Source: Lantana camara (lineage: Eukaryota; Streptophyta; Magnoliopsida; Lamiales; Verbenaceae). Taken from it: DNA of 64,000 nt. The position numbers were made by a program, and so were the translations under genes. How positions within the stretch are numbered: the stretch's first letter is position 1; every line of letters starts with the position of its first letter. Location: positions 79,786,001 through 79,850,000 of the forward strand of contig CM074862.1 of the NCBI GenBank assembly GCA_037501455.1. Reading direction: 5' to 3'. This document shows positions 34,701-46,500 of the stretch, piece after piece. The notes beneath the pieces were generated by a model. The model was not told the origin of the DNA. It saw nothing but the letters and a program-made list of their open reading frames with translations, and did no database searches.

Positions 34701-35622
34701 TGGCCATGCAAATTGGCCTCTACCTCTGCCTCGTCCTCTTCCTCAAAACACTCCTCTACCGCGTCCTTGTGGTCCTTGCTCCACAAACTATGTTGCACGG
34801 ACACGGACACGGACACGACACGACACGGATACGGCGACACGGATTTTTTTGTTAATTTTTCACATGAGAAGTGTTGGACACGGTGTCGGACACGTGTGTC
34901 CGACACGACACGACACAGTAAAATGATATTTTTAGAAGTGTCCGTGCATTAGAGTCCACAAACCTTTCATTCTGAACTTGAGATTTTGCTTTAACTTGAA
35001 AAACTTTTTCTTCACTTTTCTCCACTGATTTGTTGATTCTTACTTCATGAGCTTGTAAAGAACCCATCAATTCATCAAAAGAAAAAACAGATAAATCTTT
35101 TGGTTCTTCTATTGCGGCGACAACATGATCAAATTTAGGAGATAAACTTCTTAAAACTTTTGTCACAACCGTTTCATCAGAAATTACTTCCCCATATGAC
35201 TTCATTTGACTTACAATTTCAGTAACTCTTGACAGAAATCCTTGCACCAATTCATCATTTTTCATGAATAATATTTCAAATCCTCTGCGTAGAGATTGCA
35301 ACTTCACAATAATTACCTTTGAAGAACCTTGAAATTCTTTCTTCAAAATCTCCCAAGCTTCCTTTGAGGTTTCTGTTGTAGCAATTCGGGAGAAGATTGA
35401 CTCATGCACTGCTTGTTGAATGAGAAATAGGGCTCTTGCATCTTTCTTCTTGACTTCTTTCAATCTCTCCCCTTCTACATCGACAAACCCATGTTCAACC
35501 AAATCCTACAAATCTTGAGATCTAAATAAGGTTTCCATTTTGATCCTCCAAAATTCGTACTTATCCCCATTAAAAACTGGTATGAGCAATTGAGAGGAGG
35601 AAGACACTCCATTTGCAGCCAT
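31722..35622 (-). pseudogene. Copia gag-pol, frameshifted and 3'-truncated
   Basis: It starts at ATG (35622-35620): MAANGVSSSSQLLIPVFNG, then a TAG at codon 39 where a Trp is expected. Gag continues to about 34960, then a MITE interrupts it. A zinc knuckle (HCHKPGHVAANC) and protease (WFIDSGCSHHMTG) follow. The integrase has LVHADLCGP and EQNGIAERKN, but the second catalytic Asp is Asn (RTNRGGEF, codon at 33747-33749). RT has [19 protein letters not shown] and YVDDMIYV, with frameshifts near 32540 and 32220. RNase H ends early after WLRKLLTDLNHEQKGATQ. Clearly dead. Tork/Tnt1-like by overall sequence, lineage not certain. Confidence 0.88.
34780..34962. mobile_element. MITE copy inserted in Copia gag, 8-bp TSD
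   Basis: The element (34788-34954) starts CTATGTTGCACGGACACGG and ends AAGTGTCCGTGCATTAGAG. It is flanked by TCCACAAA (34780-34787 and 34955-34962). Removing it rejoins the gag zinc-knuckle region. Its GACACG-rich terminal arms are shared with copies near 18869, 53572, 53744 and 54923. An 8-bp TSD is typical of hAT-type elements. Confidence 0.9.
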
Positions 35623-35730
35623 CGGAAAAAAAAAAACACAATATTTCTCTCTCTTATGTTCACTTTTTTTTTTTTACCTTTTCACTCTATTTGCTCACTT
35701 TTCTTTTTCCCAGTGTTAAATTCGAGAACC

Positions 35731-35745
35731 TGGCTCTGGATACCA
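35731..35745 (-). other. Primer-binding site of the decayed Copia
   Basis: TGGTATCCAGAGCCA on the minus strand matches the tRNA-iMet-type site with one extra C. It lies 3 bp inside the 5' LTR. Confidence 0.75.
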
Positions 35746-35748
35746 CAA

Positions 35749-36043
35749 TGTAGAAAAACAGAGTCCCTTGGATAATGGAAACAGAGTAGATAATTGAGAG
35801 AGAATAAAATAAACACTCTATTCAACAAGATAAGAGAAGTCAGCCATATATAGGCTTACATAAATTACTCCACTAACACCACTAACGTCACAGAGCTAAC
35901 CGCTAAGAATAAATTGCTGAAAAATAGGCTCAACTAAACAACTGACCACTAAGACTAGAAATATGGAAGACTCCAACAAATACTAACTGGACTAACTTAT
36001 TCAATGCTGACTAATAAATAACTATTTGAATCATTTTCCAACA
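35749..36043 (-). repeat. 5' LTR of the decayed Copia (295 bp)
   Basis: On the element strand it starts TGTTGGAAAATGATTC and ends GTTTTTCTACA just before the primer site. No partner LTR remains on the left. Confidence 0.85.
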
Positions 36044-36610
36044 TGCACACCACGCTTATGAGTTTTGAGGTTTAGGATTTATTCAATTCCTTTTCGTTAT
36101 TTAATTGCATAATTTAATTTATTTGAATTTCAATACTTGTGAATTATATGATTCTAAATTTCTACTTTCGCGAATTTCATTACGTGAGTTGTGTATTTAA
36201 TTTTTCGAGCATGATTGAATGTCAATTATTTCTAACATTGAGATTTATATGTCTAATTGGCCTTAATTTTAACTATTTGGAACTTTCGGACCTAATTGGT
36301 AAATTGTTACGGACTTCTTTGTAGCATTTGTAAATTGATTACCACATTGCCTTAATTTAAATTGGCCAAGGACTTAAGTGCAAATTTTCTTTTTCTCTCC
36401 CCTTCTCTTGACGATCCAACATATACATACATATACACATATTCTTCTTCATTCTTCATCCAAGAAAAACAAGGCACAAGCATCTCTTCCTCCCTCTCTC
36501 AATCTCGGTTGATCTAGAAAGCTCAAGACCAAGATTTTTTCTTGAATTTTCGCCAAGGAATCAAGCTTCATCTCTTCATCTCTTCTTTCCCTCCATTTCT
36601 TCCTTCTTTC
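36044..36610. other. Unassigned stretch, truncated by an LTR
   Basis: AT-rich then CT-rich, resembling the U5/leader part of another LTR element. No gene seen. It ends where the LTR at 36611 begins. Confidence 0.35.
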
Positions 36611-37662
36611 TGTTGGGAAAAACACGATCAGAAAACGAAGCGGAATTTAAAATTTTTCCCAAAAAGTAAGATCGAACTTGCAATTTCTATTTCTAATCTT
36701 AGGGATTCAAGAACTTACAAGAATCGACGCTTTCTTGACACGTTTTGAGCCGCCTTCAAACGCGCTTCATGCGGTAATGACAACCCCGTCCCTCGAATGA
36801 TTCTTTCTACTAGATTCCACGATAGGTCTCCTCTAGAGTAATAATCCACACCAGTCCTAGATTCAAATCATGTGAGTGAGCATGCTAGTATTATGACATG
36901 TGTAAAGAAAGAAACAAGAAACGAGAAGTGAAAGAGCATAATTAAATCTCCCTTCAAAACCCAATTTTGCGAAAACAGAAATCTGCACGCCATAAAACCC
37001 TCATGAAAAAATTCATCCTTCAAGATCTGGACAAACGGTTTTCGCCATCTTCTTTGGTTCGATTTTTTCACTCGTATTCTGTTGGGTTCTAAATCGTTCC
37101 ACCAGCCCTTCATTAAATATATAGGATTTCTTAAATCTCAAGTCTGTGTAGGAATAGGATTCCTATTTTGACTTTTCTTCTATTTCTTTCTCTCCAAGTA
37201 ATAACCTCTTATCTAAATAATATATTATTCTTCTAGAAAAAGTGCTCCTAATCAAATTAGGAATATTTAATCATTAAATATCTTATCTAATTAATATTTA
37301 TTCTAATCACATTAGAATTAATATTTATTAGAATAATAAATAGAAGATCTCTCATATTTATTTATTCTAATCAAATTAGAATAACTAAATAATTAAATAC
37401 TTAGAATTAATTCTCTAATTAATTCCATGAAGGGCTTTAGAATTAATTCTCCTAATTAATTCTAATGAGCTAAAATTAATTCTCTAATTAGGGATTTATA
37501 TAATTAATTCTCCAATTAATTATATTTGGGCTTTATAATTAATTCTTCAATTAATTAACACATGGTCCAATTTCACAATCGGACCACATGCCCAAAACCT
37601 CTCTCACGTGCCACACGTGTACTTTACACGCGTGGTCTTGTTTCGATCAACTATTTGATCTT
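36611..37662 (-). mobile_element. Truncated Copia LTR, same family as 419 and 11610
   Basis: The plus strand starts TGTTGGGAAAAACACGATC, aligning with the 3' end of the solo LTR at 11610, and continues to an ACGTGT-rich part (37605-37640). Homology stops at about 37662, where a Gypsy gag begins. A short AT-palindrome repeat block lies at about 37405-37562. Confidence 0.75.
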
Positions 37663-37936
37663 TCCTTCAATACCCGTTGAATCTGGCATTTGATTCTGGG
37701 GCAGCGGGCAGATGACTCTGGGGAATGTTCTGGGGCACATGAAACTCAGATCCTCCCACCACCGTGGTGGAAGGCTGCTCCGTGTTGATTTCTACTGCGG
37801 GCGTAACTTGCCCCGCCGTTAAGGGGGCTCCTCCAGGTGGCGGTATACTTTCGGTGGTAGCTGGGAAAGCGGCGGTGTTACCTTCGTGTGGGAGGTCATC
37901 GCCACCTCCCGCGGCACCGGATCTGGTGGTAACCAT
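37663..37936 (-). pseudogene. Gypsy gag N-terminus, truncated
   Basis: ATG at 37936 begins MVTTRSGAAGGG, a start frequent among plant Gypsy gag proteins, and runs for about 90 codons of Pro/Gly-rich sequence. It is cut off at the junction with the neighbouring LTR, so no conserved gag core is left. Identity rests on the primer site and LTR immediately upstream. Confidence 0.7.
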
Positions 37937-38000
37937 GGCAAAAGTGGTGCTTGTTTTTCAACGAGCGAAGATGAAAAAAAGAGAAATGAAAAGTGGTTTT

Positions 38001-38016
38001 CCCACAGACGACGCCA
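38001..38016 (-). other. Gypsy primer-binding site
   Basis: TGGCGTCGTCTGTGGG on the minus strand, a few bases inside the LTR. It resembles the TGGCGCCG-type primer site common in plant Gypsy elements, with one change. Confidence 0.75.
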
Positions 38017-38020
38017 AAAA

Positions 38021-38874
38021 TGATGGGTTTGATTTCAGGTATCCAAACTCCAACACTTTGAATTTGTTTATGTGTGGGAAACAGGGGATGAAAACTTAGG
38101 TGAATGTTGCCTGAAATGGTAGGTTCAACCTGCTAGGACAAATACCAAGAAAGGAAAGGTCAGATTGCCAAGCTGGGGGAACCAGGGGTGATACCCAGTT
38201 TTACTCTCCGACGCTCAAGTCAGTTAAGGAACTGAAGGAGATGAAGAAAAACTGCAGAGTTCAAGTATCAGAGATTGCTTACGGTGGGAGAGATGAAGTC
38301 CCTTATTTATAGTTCAGGGTCAGGGACCTATTGGTAATTGCCTCCGTGTGGTCCTGGCCTAATGTTGCCCTAACACGTGGCGCAGTGAGGAAAAACCTAG
38401 GAGGAATCTTCTGCAAAAGCTAATGAAAAGTTGGTGGCAGGCAACAGTGGCAGGTGCACGGGTGTGTATTGCATGTCAGAGAGCCATTTTGGGTTGGTGA
38501 CGAGGGCGAGGCGTACGCTCGTGTTCAACCATAAGACCCGGAGGCTCGCAGATTCGAGGGACATCTGGGCCAAGGCCTTTAGGGTGATGAGAGGAGGTTT
38601 ACGCCTCGATACGTCCCTGTGGGAGATTTCATACACGGGCGAGGGCTGCGAAGATTCTGAGGGTCCAACGCTCGAGAAAGTGTTCCCCTTGAGGGAATTA
38701 GAACAATCTAGGCAACGGAGGACGAGGGCGACCCTCGTGAGGATGTACCTCCGAGGGCAATACAACACTCAACGCTCGGGAGTTAACCTTTTGGAAGCTG
38801 GGATGCACTTGGGAATGAGGGTGGCGCTCGACTGACGACCACGCGTCCTGCGAAGATGACGCCACGTGTCAACA
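38021..38874 (-). repeat. Gypsy 5' LTR (854 bp)
   Basis: On the element strand it begins TGTTGACACGTGGCGTCATC and ends AACCCATCA next to the primer site. The partner LTR is absent, so only the 5' end of the element survives. A 134-codon open stretch inside (38431-38835) is not a gene. Confidence 0.82.
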
Positions 38875-38946
38875 GGCGGGTCACAAGCATATTTGCCACA
38901 TCAAATAATAATAAATTTTTTAGAAATAAATAAATAATGAAAATGC

Positions 38947-38982
<36 letters not shown>

Positions 38983-39480
38983 AGATATATATACACATAC
39001 ATATTTATCTGGTGAACTTCTAAATTTAATTGTTTCTGTTAGTAGTAGTATATGTTAATTAATAATAAAATAATTAATTTACAAAATATTATAAACTATC
39101 AGATTCGGATCTTTAATGAATGGAATTTCTTAATTTCATATTCATTTTATTTATTTCGAATAACGGATATGATTCATTAAACTTTTTTATCGATCGAATA
39201 TATCAAAATTCGAATTAAGATTAGATCGTTTTGACAGCCCTAATCTTGACGTAGGGGGTCGCACCCACTAGCCCACTTCACTCCTTCCTTCACCTGGGGA
39301 ATGGGATAACAAATGTTCTTATGGTTATGAACTTAAAGTCCGAGTGCATTCATAAACCATTAGCGGTCATGTCGTCAAAATCTATATGGATTTAGATGTA
39401 ACATGAATTCTTTGATCTAACATTATGTAATTTCTCAAGCATTAGGATAAATTTTTGTAATTAAATCAAACAGGGGACAC
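38875..39480. other. Intergenic, with TA/TG microsatellite
   Basis: A (TA)n(TG)n tract lies at about 38945-39000. No gene recognised. Confidence 0.6.
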
Positions 39481-39870
39481 ATTAAACTATACTTCATATG
39501 AATGAGGCCTTGGGCCAAAGCTTTACATATAGGCCAGGTTCCATGCTGGTTTACATCTGTTGTCCCAGCCCAATTTTACAGAAGAAGGCCCCATCAAGTA
39601 GAACCCAACTTGGAAGATAGCCACGTAAAGATGCCCAACCAAAAAATATCTCCAATTATAGGGGAAGAATAGAATTTTAATTGATTCTGCATATGAGGAA
39701 ACTTTAATTGCATGGTGGAGGACAATTGCACTTTTACTTTTACTATGTCTCCCAATATTCTTCCTCTCACACACACAACTAAAGTTTCTTCAATTTCTTT
39801 TTCCAGTTGCTCCTGTAATTAATTCATCCCGAGAAAGCGTAGTTGTTTCACTAATAGTTCTGTGGGAGAA
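39481..39870 (+). promoter_or_regulatory. Upstream region of the NLR pseudogene (duplicated promoter)
   Basis: It shares blocks with 56480-56814, for example CAGCCCAATTTTACAGAAGA, CTTGGAAGATAGCCACGT and GGAAACTTTAATTGCATGG, in the same order before the ATG. So the duplication that made the NLR pair included the promoter. Confidence 0.7.
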
Positions 39871-40403
39871 ATGGCAGCCTATGCAGCTCTAGTTTCTCTT
39901 ATGAATCTTATAGATCAAAGACATCACCATCCTCAACCTCCAGTTACTGTCGACAAGGAACAGACTCGATCTCTCACTGAAAAGATTGCTTTCTTGCTAG
40001 ATTTTCTTGAAGTTTATAATCGTCATTACTCCAACCATGAAGTGGAGCAATTGCGCAGCCGTATTGCAGATGCGGCTTATGCAGCAAAGGATGTAATCGA
40101 ATCCCATATAGTTGATCAGATTCTTGCAAGAAGGGACCAGACAAGCTCTGCATGTTAACCTCTGTCAAAGGCAACAGAGAGAGCAGGAAAATATAATCAT
40201 CGAATCCACAAGTGCTCATGATGCAGACATGATCTGTGGGGATGGTGCATACTTGTATCAAGGTCTGCAAAGGTGCTAGAAGAGATGGATTTGGTCAAGG
40301 AAGATGGGGAGGAGATTAAAGAGATGCTTGGAACTCAGGAGCAGGTGCAAAGAAATATAGCAACACCTGTTGTTTCATCAAAATCTTCATCAAAACAACA
40401 CAA

Positions 40404-40459
40404 TATCATGGTGGGCTTTTTTTTTTTTTTTTTTTTGAAACACTATCATGGTGGGCTTT
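40404..40459 (-). mobile_element. Tail-only retroposon in the NLR pseudogene
   Basis: TATCATGGTGGGCTTT is present at 40404-40419 and 40444-40459, separated by a T run and GAAACAC. The intact paralogue has the sequence once. The net gain is 40 bp, which shifts the frame. Confidence 0.85.
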
Positions 40460-41856
40460 GATGATGCTTTAAATGAATTGTTGCATAAGCTCACTGGACA
40501 ACCTCATTCTCATCTTCAAATCATACCAATTTCCGGAATGGGCGGAATTGGTAAGACTACACTAGCTAAAAATCTTTACACGCATCCACTCGTGGAGCAC
40601 CATTTTCACGTTATTGCTTGGGTTACCATTTCTCGAGAGTATAAGATAAAGGAGATTCTCTTAGAAGTTCTTCTTTGCCAAGAACACGAAGAGGATAGGG
40701 AAAGGTTGAGTGAATTGAGTGAGTCACAGTTAGGAGAAAGGTTATATAAAAGCCAATATGGTAGGAGATATTTGATTGTAATGGATGATATGTGGAGTAA
40801 TGATGTATGGGATAAGGTAAAGTTCTACTTTCCAAACAACAACGAAGGAAGTAGAACAATCATAACGACTAGGCTGTTAAATCTTGCTTCTTATTTGACT
40901 AGTGGTTGTGGCCATGTGATGGATTTCCTTGATCAGGATAAAAATTGGATTCTATTATCCAAAATTGTGTTTGGAGAAGAAGATTGTCCCCCTGAATTGG
41001 AGGACATCGGAATGGAGATTGCACGAAATTCCAAAGGACTCCCTTTGTCAATTGTCGTGCTTGGAGGATTCCTTGCAAAATCCAAACCAACAAGAGAGTA
41101 TTGGACATATATTTTACGAAACGTAAGTTCAATTGTGAACTTAGAGGAAAGTGAACGCTACTTGAAAATATTACGTATGAGTTATGATGAATTGCCCATT
41201 TATTTGAGGGTCTGTTTCCTCTACATGGGAACTTTCCCTGAAGATAGTGAAATACATGTCCCCCAACTCATCAGTATGTGGGTTGCAGAAGGTCAAGGAC
41301 TTTTGAAACCAATTAATGGAAAAGGCTTGGAAGAGATTGGTGAAGAGTATTTGGTGGATCTTATTCATAGGAATCTCATTTTTGGTTAGTCAAGGCGGAA
41401 ATTCCAAAAATATTGAATTTTGTAATATCCATGATCTCCTGAGAGACTTATGCATAAGCGTTGCTCAAAAGGAGAAGTTTGTTTTCTCCACCAACCAACA
41501 AGATCATGAAGGCATAAATAGGCAACGTCGCATAGTTATTGATCAGAATATATCAAAGAAGGAATATCTTCAAAATTTGCGATCTGCATCAGCTGCCCGT
41601 TCTTTGATATGCTATTTTGAGGAAGATTTACAATTGGTTGAACTTAGATTGTTGAGGGTTCTTAAAAGGATTGATAAAGGAACAGACAGCATGAAAGATA
41701 TTTTTCAGCAAGTTAACTTGCGGTATGTTGATGTCGGCAAATGCTATCTAAGTCTCATATTTTCGACTTCATTCTGCTTCCTCTGGAATCTGCAAACATT
41801 AATTGTTGACGAATGGAGTCATGTTGTTGCACCACCTGAAATTTGGAAGATGTCTC

Positions 41857-42285
41857 TGTAAGAATATTTTGTTGGACTTATATTAATTGATGAGTATATT
41901 AAATAAAACGGGCTAAATAATACGGTTAATTGAGACAAGACTAATAAGGCCTATTTAATTGACCCACTTTCGTTAAGGCCTTAATTTGATAGACGTGGTC
42001 CGACAGCTGGTGTAGGCCCACTCTAGAAAGTCCGTGATGGGAGCGCCTCTAGGGATTTATATATCGTGGCTAGGTCCCCTCTCCACTCCACGTTCTGATA
42101 TTGCTTTCCCATTAAGCTGTCAACTGCTGTTGTGAGAGAAGGAGAGGAAGACCTAGCCTGAGGTGTTGATTTAGGGATTGCGAGAGATCATCAGAGATGG
42201 CGGAATCAGGTAATCCTAATTCTTCTACATATTAGGTGTTCTATATTCATGGTGTGATTCTGGCTCCCTAAAATTATTTCTTACA
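41857..42285 (+). repeat. 5' LTR of the NLR-inserted Copia
   Basis: Starts TGTAAGAATATTTTG and ends TTATTTCTTACA. A TTTATATAT run (about 42056-42065) is a plausible TATA box. It contains the proposed leader exon. Confidence 0.95.
42197..42209 (+). other. Putative leader exon with gag start codon
   Basis: ATGGCGGAATCAG is followed by GTAATC, a near-consensus plant 5' splice site (CAG|GTAATC). Spliced to the acceptor ending at 43564, it gives MAESVTINLNSGTAIV in frame with gag. Unspliced, this ATG yields only a 12-residue peptide. Splicing is inferred, not observed. Confidence 0.6.
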
Positions 42286-43564
42286 GTTGGTATCAGAGCC
42301 AAACACCTATGAATTTAGAATCCTAATTGGGATTATTGAATTAACACTAATATCAAAGTACGGGATTAAAATTTTATCACAATAAACCCCTAATTTGATA
42401 TGATTAATGTTCTTCGAATTTATGATTTGAGTTCGTTGTTGTTCTTTTGTTTCCGTTGTTTTCACATTCCGCGCATGATTTACCATTATTAGTGAAAATA
42501 GATGAAATATGTGTTGTGTTGTCTGTTCGTGTTAATTTTGCTTATATGACGGAATCGGTTCTGCGATTGCTTGGGTTTACTTATGAATTTATCTCCTTAC
42601 TCACAGAATTCAACTTGCTTTAGAATAGTTTTCGAATTCCGATAATATTTTGTCTTTACATGGAACTTGGTATGCCTCCTTGGTGTTTTCTTTAGTTATC
42701 AAAGTGAATCTGGCGAATTGAATGTAGGCCCATCATTGATGGCACAATCTCATGAATTTTGTTTTATGAATAAGGAATATATTAATAGTATCTATTCTAA
42801 TTTCTTTCCCGTCTGGTAATGTGCCTATTATATTTGTTCTTGAAGTTAGAACATTAATATAGGATTGTAATTGAATCCAACCGAATTGCCAACAATCTGT
42901 GATAATCCATTTGAGATCAATTATGGACTATTCAATTAGTGAATATAAGATAACCCCTTGTCTTCTAGCTTAATCCAAGGGTTGGTATTCTTGATAAAAT
43001 GTTTCCTTTTAGTCGAATAAGTTTAAAGACTGTATATATAATTTGGATGCAACAGTTTATATTTGTAACTCCCAAAAATACATATCTTTCGTATTTTATT
43101 TTGTGGGAGTGATGCATACATATTGTGCGTATGCAATTTAGGCATTTTATTTATGCTCGGTCGTGTGCTTATTTTATAAATTTCAGTATATAGTTACACC
43201 AAAGTGTTCTATTTATTGGAACTTGTAAAATCAGTAACACGCATATCTCGAGTCAATGGATTATTGTGCATTCTCACCTCCCAAAGGGGGTGAGATGTGT
43301 ACAATGATTTCGTTTGTTTGTGTAAAACATATTGATAGGGTACAACAGTCAAGGAAGTTTGTTTCCCAAAGGAATCAACTTTCGAAAATTGGGGTATTCC
43401 TATACCGTTTTACACAGAGAGAACTAATATGTGTGACATGTTCTGCCCAAAGGGGAGTCTGTCAAGACATCCTGGACTCTCATGTGAATAAAGCTATATT
43501 TGTCAAGCTTATTCTAATTATTGCCTGTTGGACTAATTTGTTGCATTCTTGTTATTTGTATCAG
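42210..43564 (+). other. Putative 1355-nt phase-1 intron in the Copia leader
   Basis: It begins GTAATC and ends TTGTATCAG, with a U-rich tract and a CTAAT branch-like motif about 30 nt before the acceptor. It contains the primer site, three CCCAAAGG motifs (43280, 43365, 43446) and no long open frame of its own. The downstream gag frame has no ATG before 43675. Confidence 0.55.
42288..42299 (+). other. tRNA-iMet primer-binding site
   Basis: TGGTATCAGAGC two bases after the 5' LTR, the usual Copia primer site. Confidence 0.95.
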
Positions 43565-46500
43565 TTACAATAAACTTGAACAGTGGTACTGCTATCGTTG
43601 ATGTTTTGAATGGTGGAAATTATAAGAAGTGGAAACGGGATATCGACTTTGCTTTAGGATTAGCTGACATAGATATGGCACTGCGTGAGGATAAGCCTGC
43701 TCAACTTGCTGATGATGCCACTGATGCTGCGAAAAGGGCTTTTGCCCAATGGGAGAGATCAAATCGACTTTGTCTCCTATCTTTGAAGAAATCTATTGGA
43801 GAGCATCTAGCTAGTTCGCTTCCTGAGACTGAAAATGCTAAGGAACTCTACGATGCGATAGGAGAAAGATATCATTTGTCTGACAAGTTTGAGGCTGGAA
43901 ACCTGATGAGTGACTTGGCGAGTATGAGATACGATAATTCCGGGGGAATTAGGGAGTACATCCTGAAAATGGTTCACCTTCAAACCAAACTCAAAGATCT
44001 TGATATTTCCCTTCCTGATAGCTACATAGTTCACACTGCCCTCAATTCCTTACCTATTGAGTTCAGCCAAATCAAAACAGCCTATAATACTCAAGATGAA
44101 TCCTGGAGTGTCCTTGACCTTATTTCAAAGTGTGTTTCTGAGGAAGAGAAAATTAAGAGAGAGAGTGGTCAAACAGCTTTCCTTGTCCATCACCGTGGCC
44201 CTCAACCTCAAAAGAGTTTTGGTAACTTTAACTCTAAAAATCCTCATCATAAGAATAAAGGGAATGCTCAGAAAACTAACAGGCATGGTGCTGGTCAGAA
44301 CCAAAACTTAGGGGTGAAGAAAGATGGTTTTAAAAAGGGAATGAAGTGTTACTTTTGTAAGAAACCAAACCATAAAAGACGTGACTGCCCTGATTTCAAA
44401 GCTTGGTTAGAGAAGAAGAAACAAGAAGGTAATCCTTTAGCCCTAGTTTGTTTTGAGTCAAATTTAGTTAATGTTCCCATTAATTCCTGGTGGATTGACA
44501 GCGGGGCAAATGTCCATGTTGCCATTTCATTGCAGGGGTTTATAAGCCAAAGGAAGCCAAGTGAAGAAGAGTCTAAAATTGGAGTAGCTATTGAAGCTTT
44601 AACAGTAGTAGAATGTGTAGGAACTGTTATTTTGAATTTAGACACAAATTTCAGACTAGTTCTTGAGAATGTTTTCTATGTTCCGAGTTTTACTCGAAAT
44701 TTGATTTCCATTTCTGCTTTAGATAATTTGGGTTATAACATTTCTTTTGGTAAAAGAAAATTTGATTTGGTTTTTGATTCTAAAATTATTGGTTCTGGTA
44801 TTTTGTCTAATGGCTTGTATAGATTAAATTTGGCTTCCAATGAAATTTATTCCTCTTTCAATGTTGAAAATATTGTGTCTAAGAGATGCTTAGTGACTAA
44901 TAATTCTTCAGTGTTATGGCATAGACGTCTTGGACACATTTCTAGAGAAAGGATAGAAAGACTAGTGAAACTAGATATTCTTCCTTCTCTTGATTTTGGC
45001 GATATGGGAACTTGTGTTGACTGTATTAGGGGTAAATTAACCAAGTCTAAGAAAAAGGGAGCCACTCGTAGTTCTGAACTCTTAGAGATTATCCATACGA
45101 ATATCTCTGGTCCTTACATCCCTACTTTATGTGGTAATAGGTATTTCATCACATTTATTGATGACTTTTCCCGATATGGATATATCTACTTGATGAAAGA
45201 AAAATCAGATTCTCTTGAAAAATTTAAGATTTTTAAAACTGAAGTAGAGAAGTAATTAGGAAAAGTCATCAAGATTGTGAGGTCTGACCGCGGTGGTGAG
45301 TATTATGGCAAACATACTGAAACAGGGCAACATATGGGACCGTTTGCCAAATACTTACAAGAATCCGGAATAGTTGCCCAATATACCATGCCTGGTAGTC
45401 CTGAGCAAAATGGTGTGGCTGAAAGGCGTAATCGCACCCTAGTTGAGATGATGAGGAGTATGATGAGTTGGTGTGCGTTACCTACTTTTCTTTGGGGTGA
45501 GGCAATTAGAACTGCTATGTATATCCTAAACCGTGTTCCTACCAAATCTGTTCCTAAAACACCATTTGAGTTGTGGGTTAGTCGAAAGCCTAGTTTGAAC
45601 CATTTTTGTGTGTGGGGGTGTCCTGCTGAAGTTAGAATCTATAACCCTTTTGAGAAAAAGACAGACCCTAAATCTACTCGCGGTTATTTCATTGGGTATC
45701 CAGATCACTCTAAAGGATACAGATTCTTTTGTCCTTCTCGCGGAACTAGAGTAGTAGAATCTCAGACGGCGAAATTTTTGGAGAATGATGTTCCTGAAAG
45801 AAGCGAAAATTCTCGTTCTATCACCTTAGAAGATCAAACCGATTCTGTTCCACTTTCCTTGCCAATTTCTGATCAGGGTACTAGTGAACCAACTGATTCA
45901 CCTGGAACTGATGTTGAGGGGGAAGTTAATATTAATCCTGTTCAACATCAAGTCCCAGCTGAACCTTCGAGGTGTTCTACTAGAGAAAGACGTTCAGCTA
46001 TTCCTGATGATTATTATGTTTACCTTGCTGAGAATGATTATGACATTGGAATTATAGTTGATCCAGTAACATACTCAGGTGCAATGTCTAGTCCTCAATC
46101 TCACTTGTGGTTCGAGGCAATGAGAGATGAAATTAACTCGATGGAAAATAATGAAGTGTGGGAGTTAGTTGATTTGCCTCAGGGATGTAAGGCCATTGGC
46201 TGTAAATGGGTGTTTAAGACAAAGAAATACTCTAAAGGTAACATTCAGAGATTTAAGGCAAGGCTCGTAGCTAAGGGTTTTACACAGAGAGCTGGAATTG
46301 ATTACAGTGATACCTTTTCTCCTGTTTCTTCTAAGGATTCGTTTAGGATTATTATGAGTCTTGTAGCTCATTTCGACTTGGAGCTTCACCAAATGGATGT
46401 ACGAACAGCTTTCCTAAATGGTGACTTAGAAGAAGAGGTCTACATGGCTCAGCCCGAAGGATTTATTCAAGATGGAAAGGAGCAATTGGTATGTAAACTT

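Noticed and set aside
38431..38835. 134-codon protein
   Set aside because: It lies entirely inside a Gypsy LTR with defined ends and has no recognisable domain.
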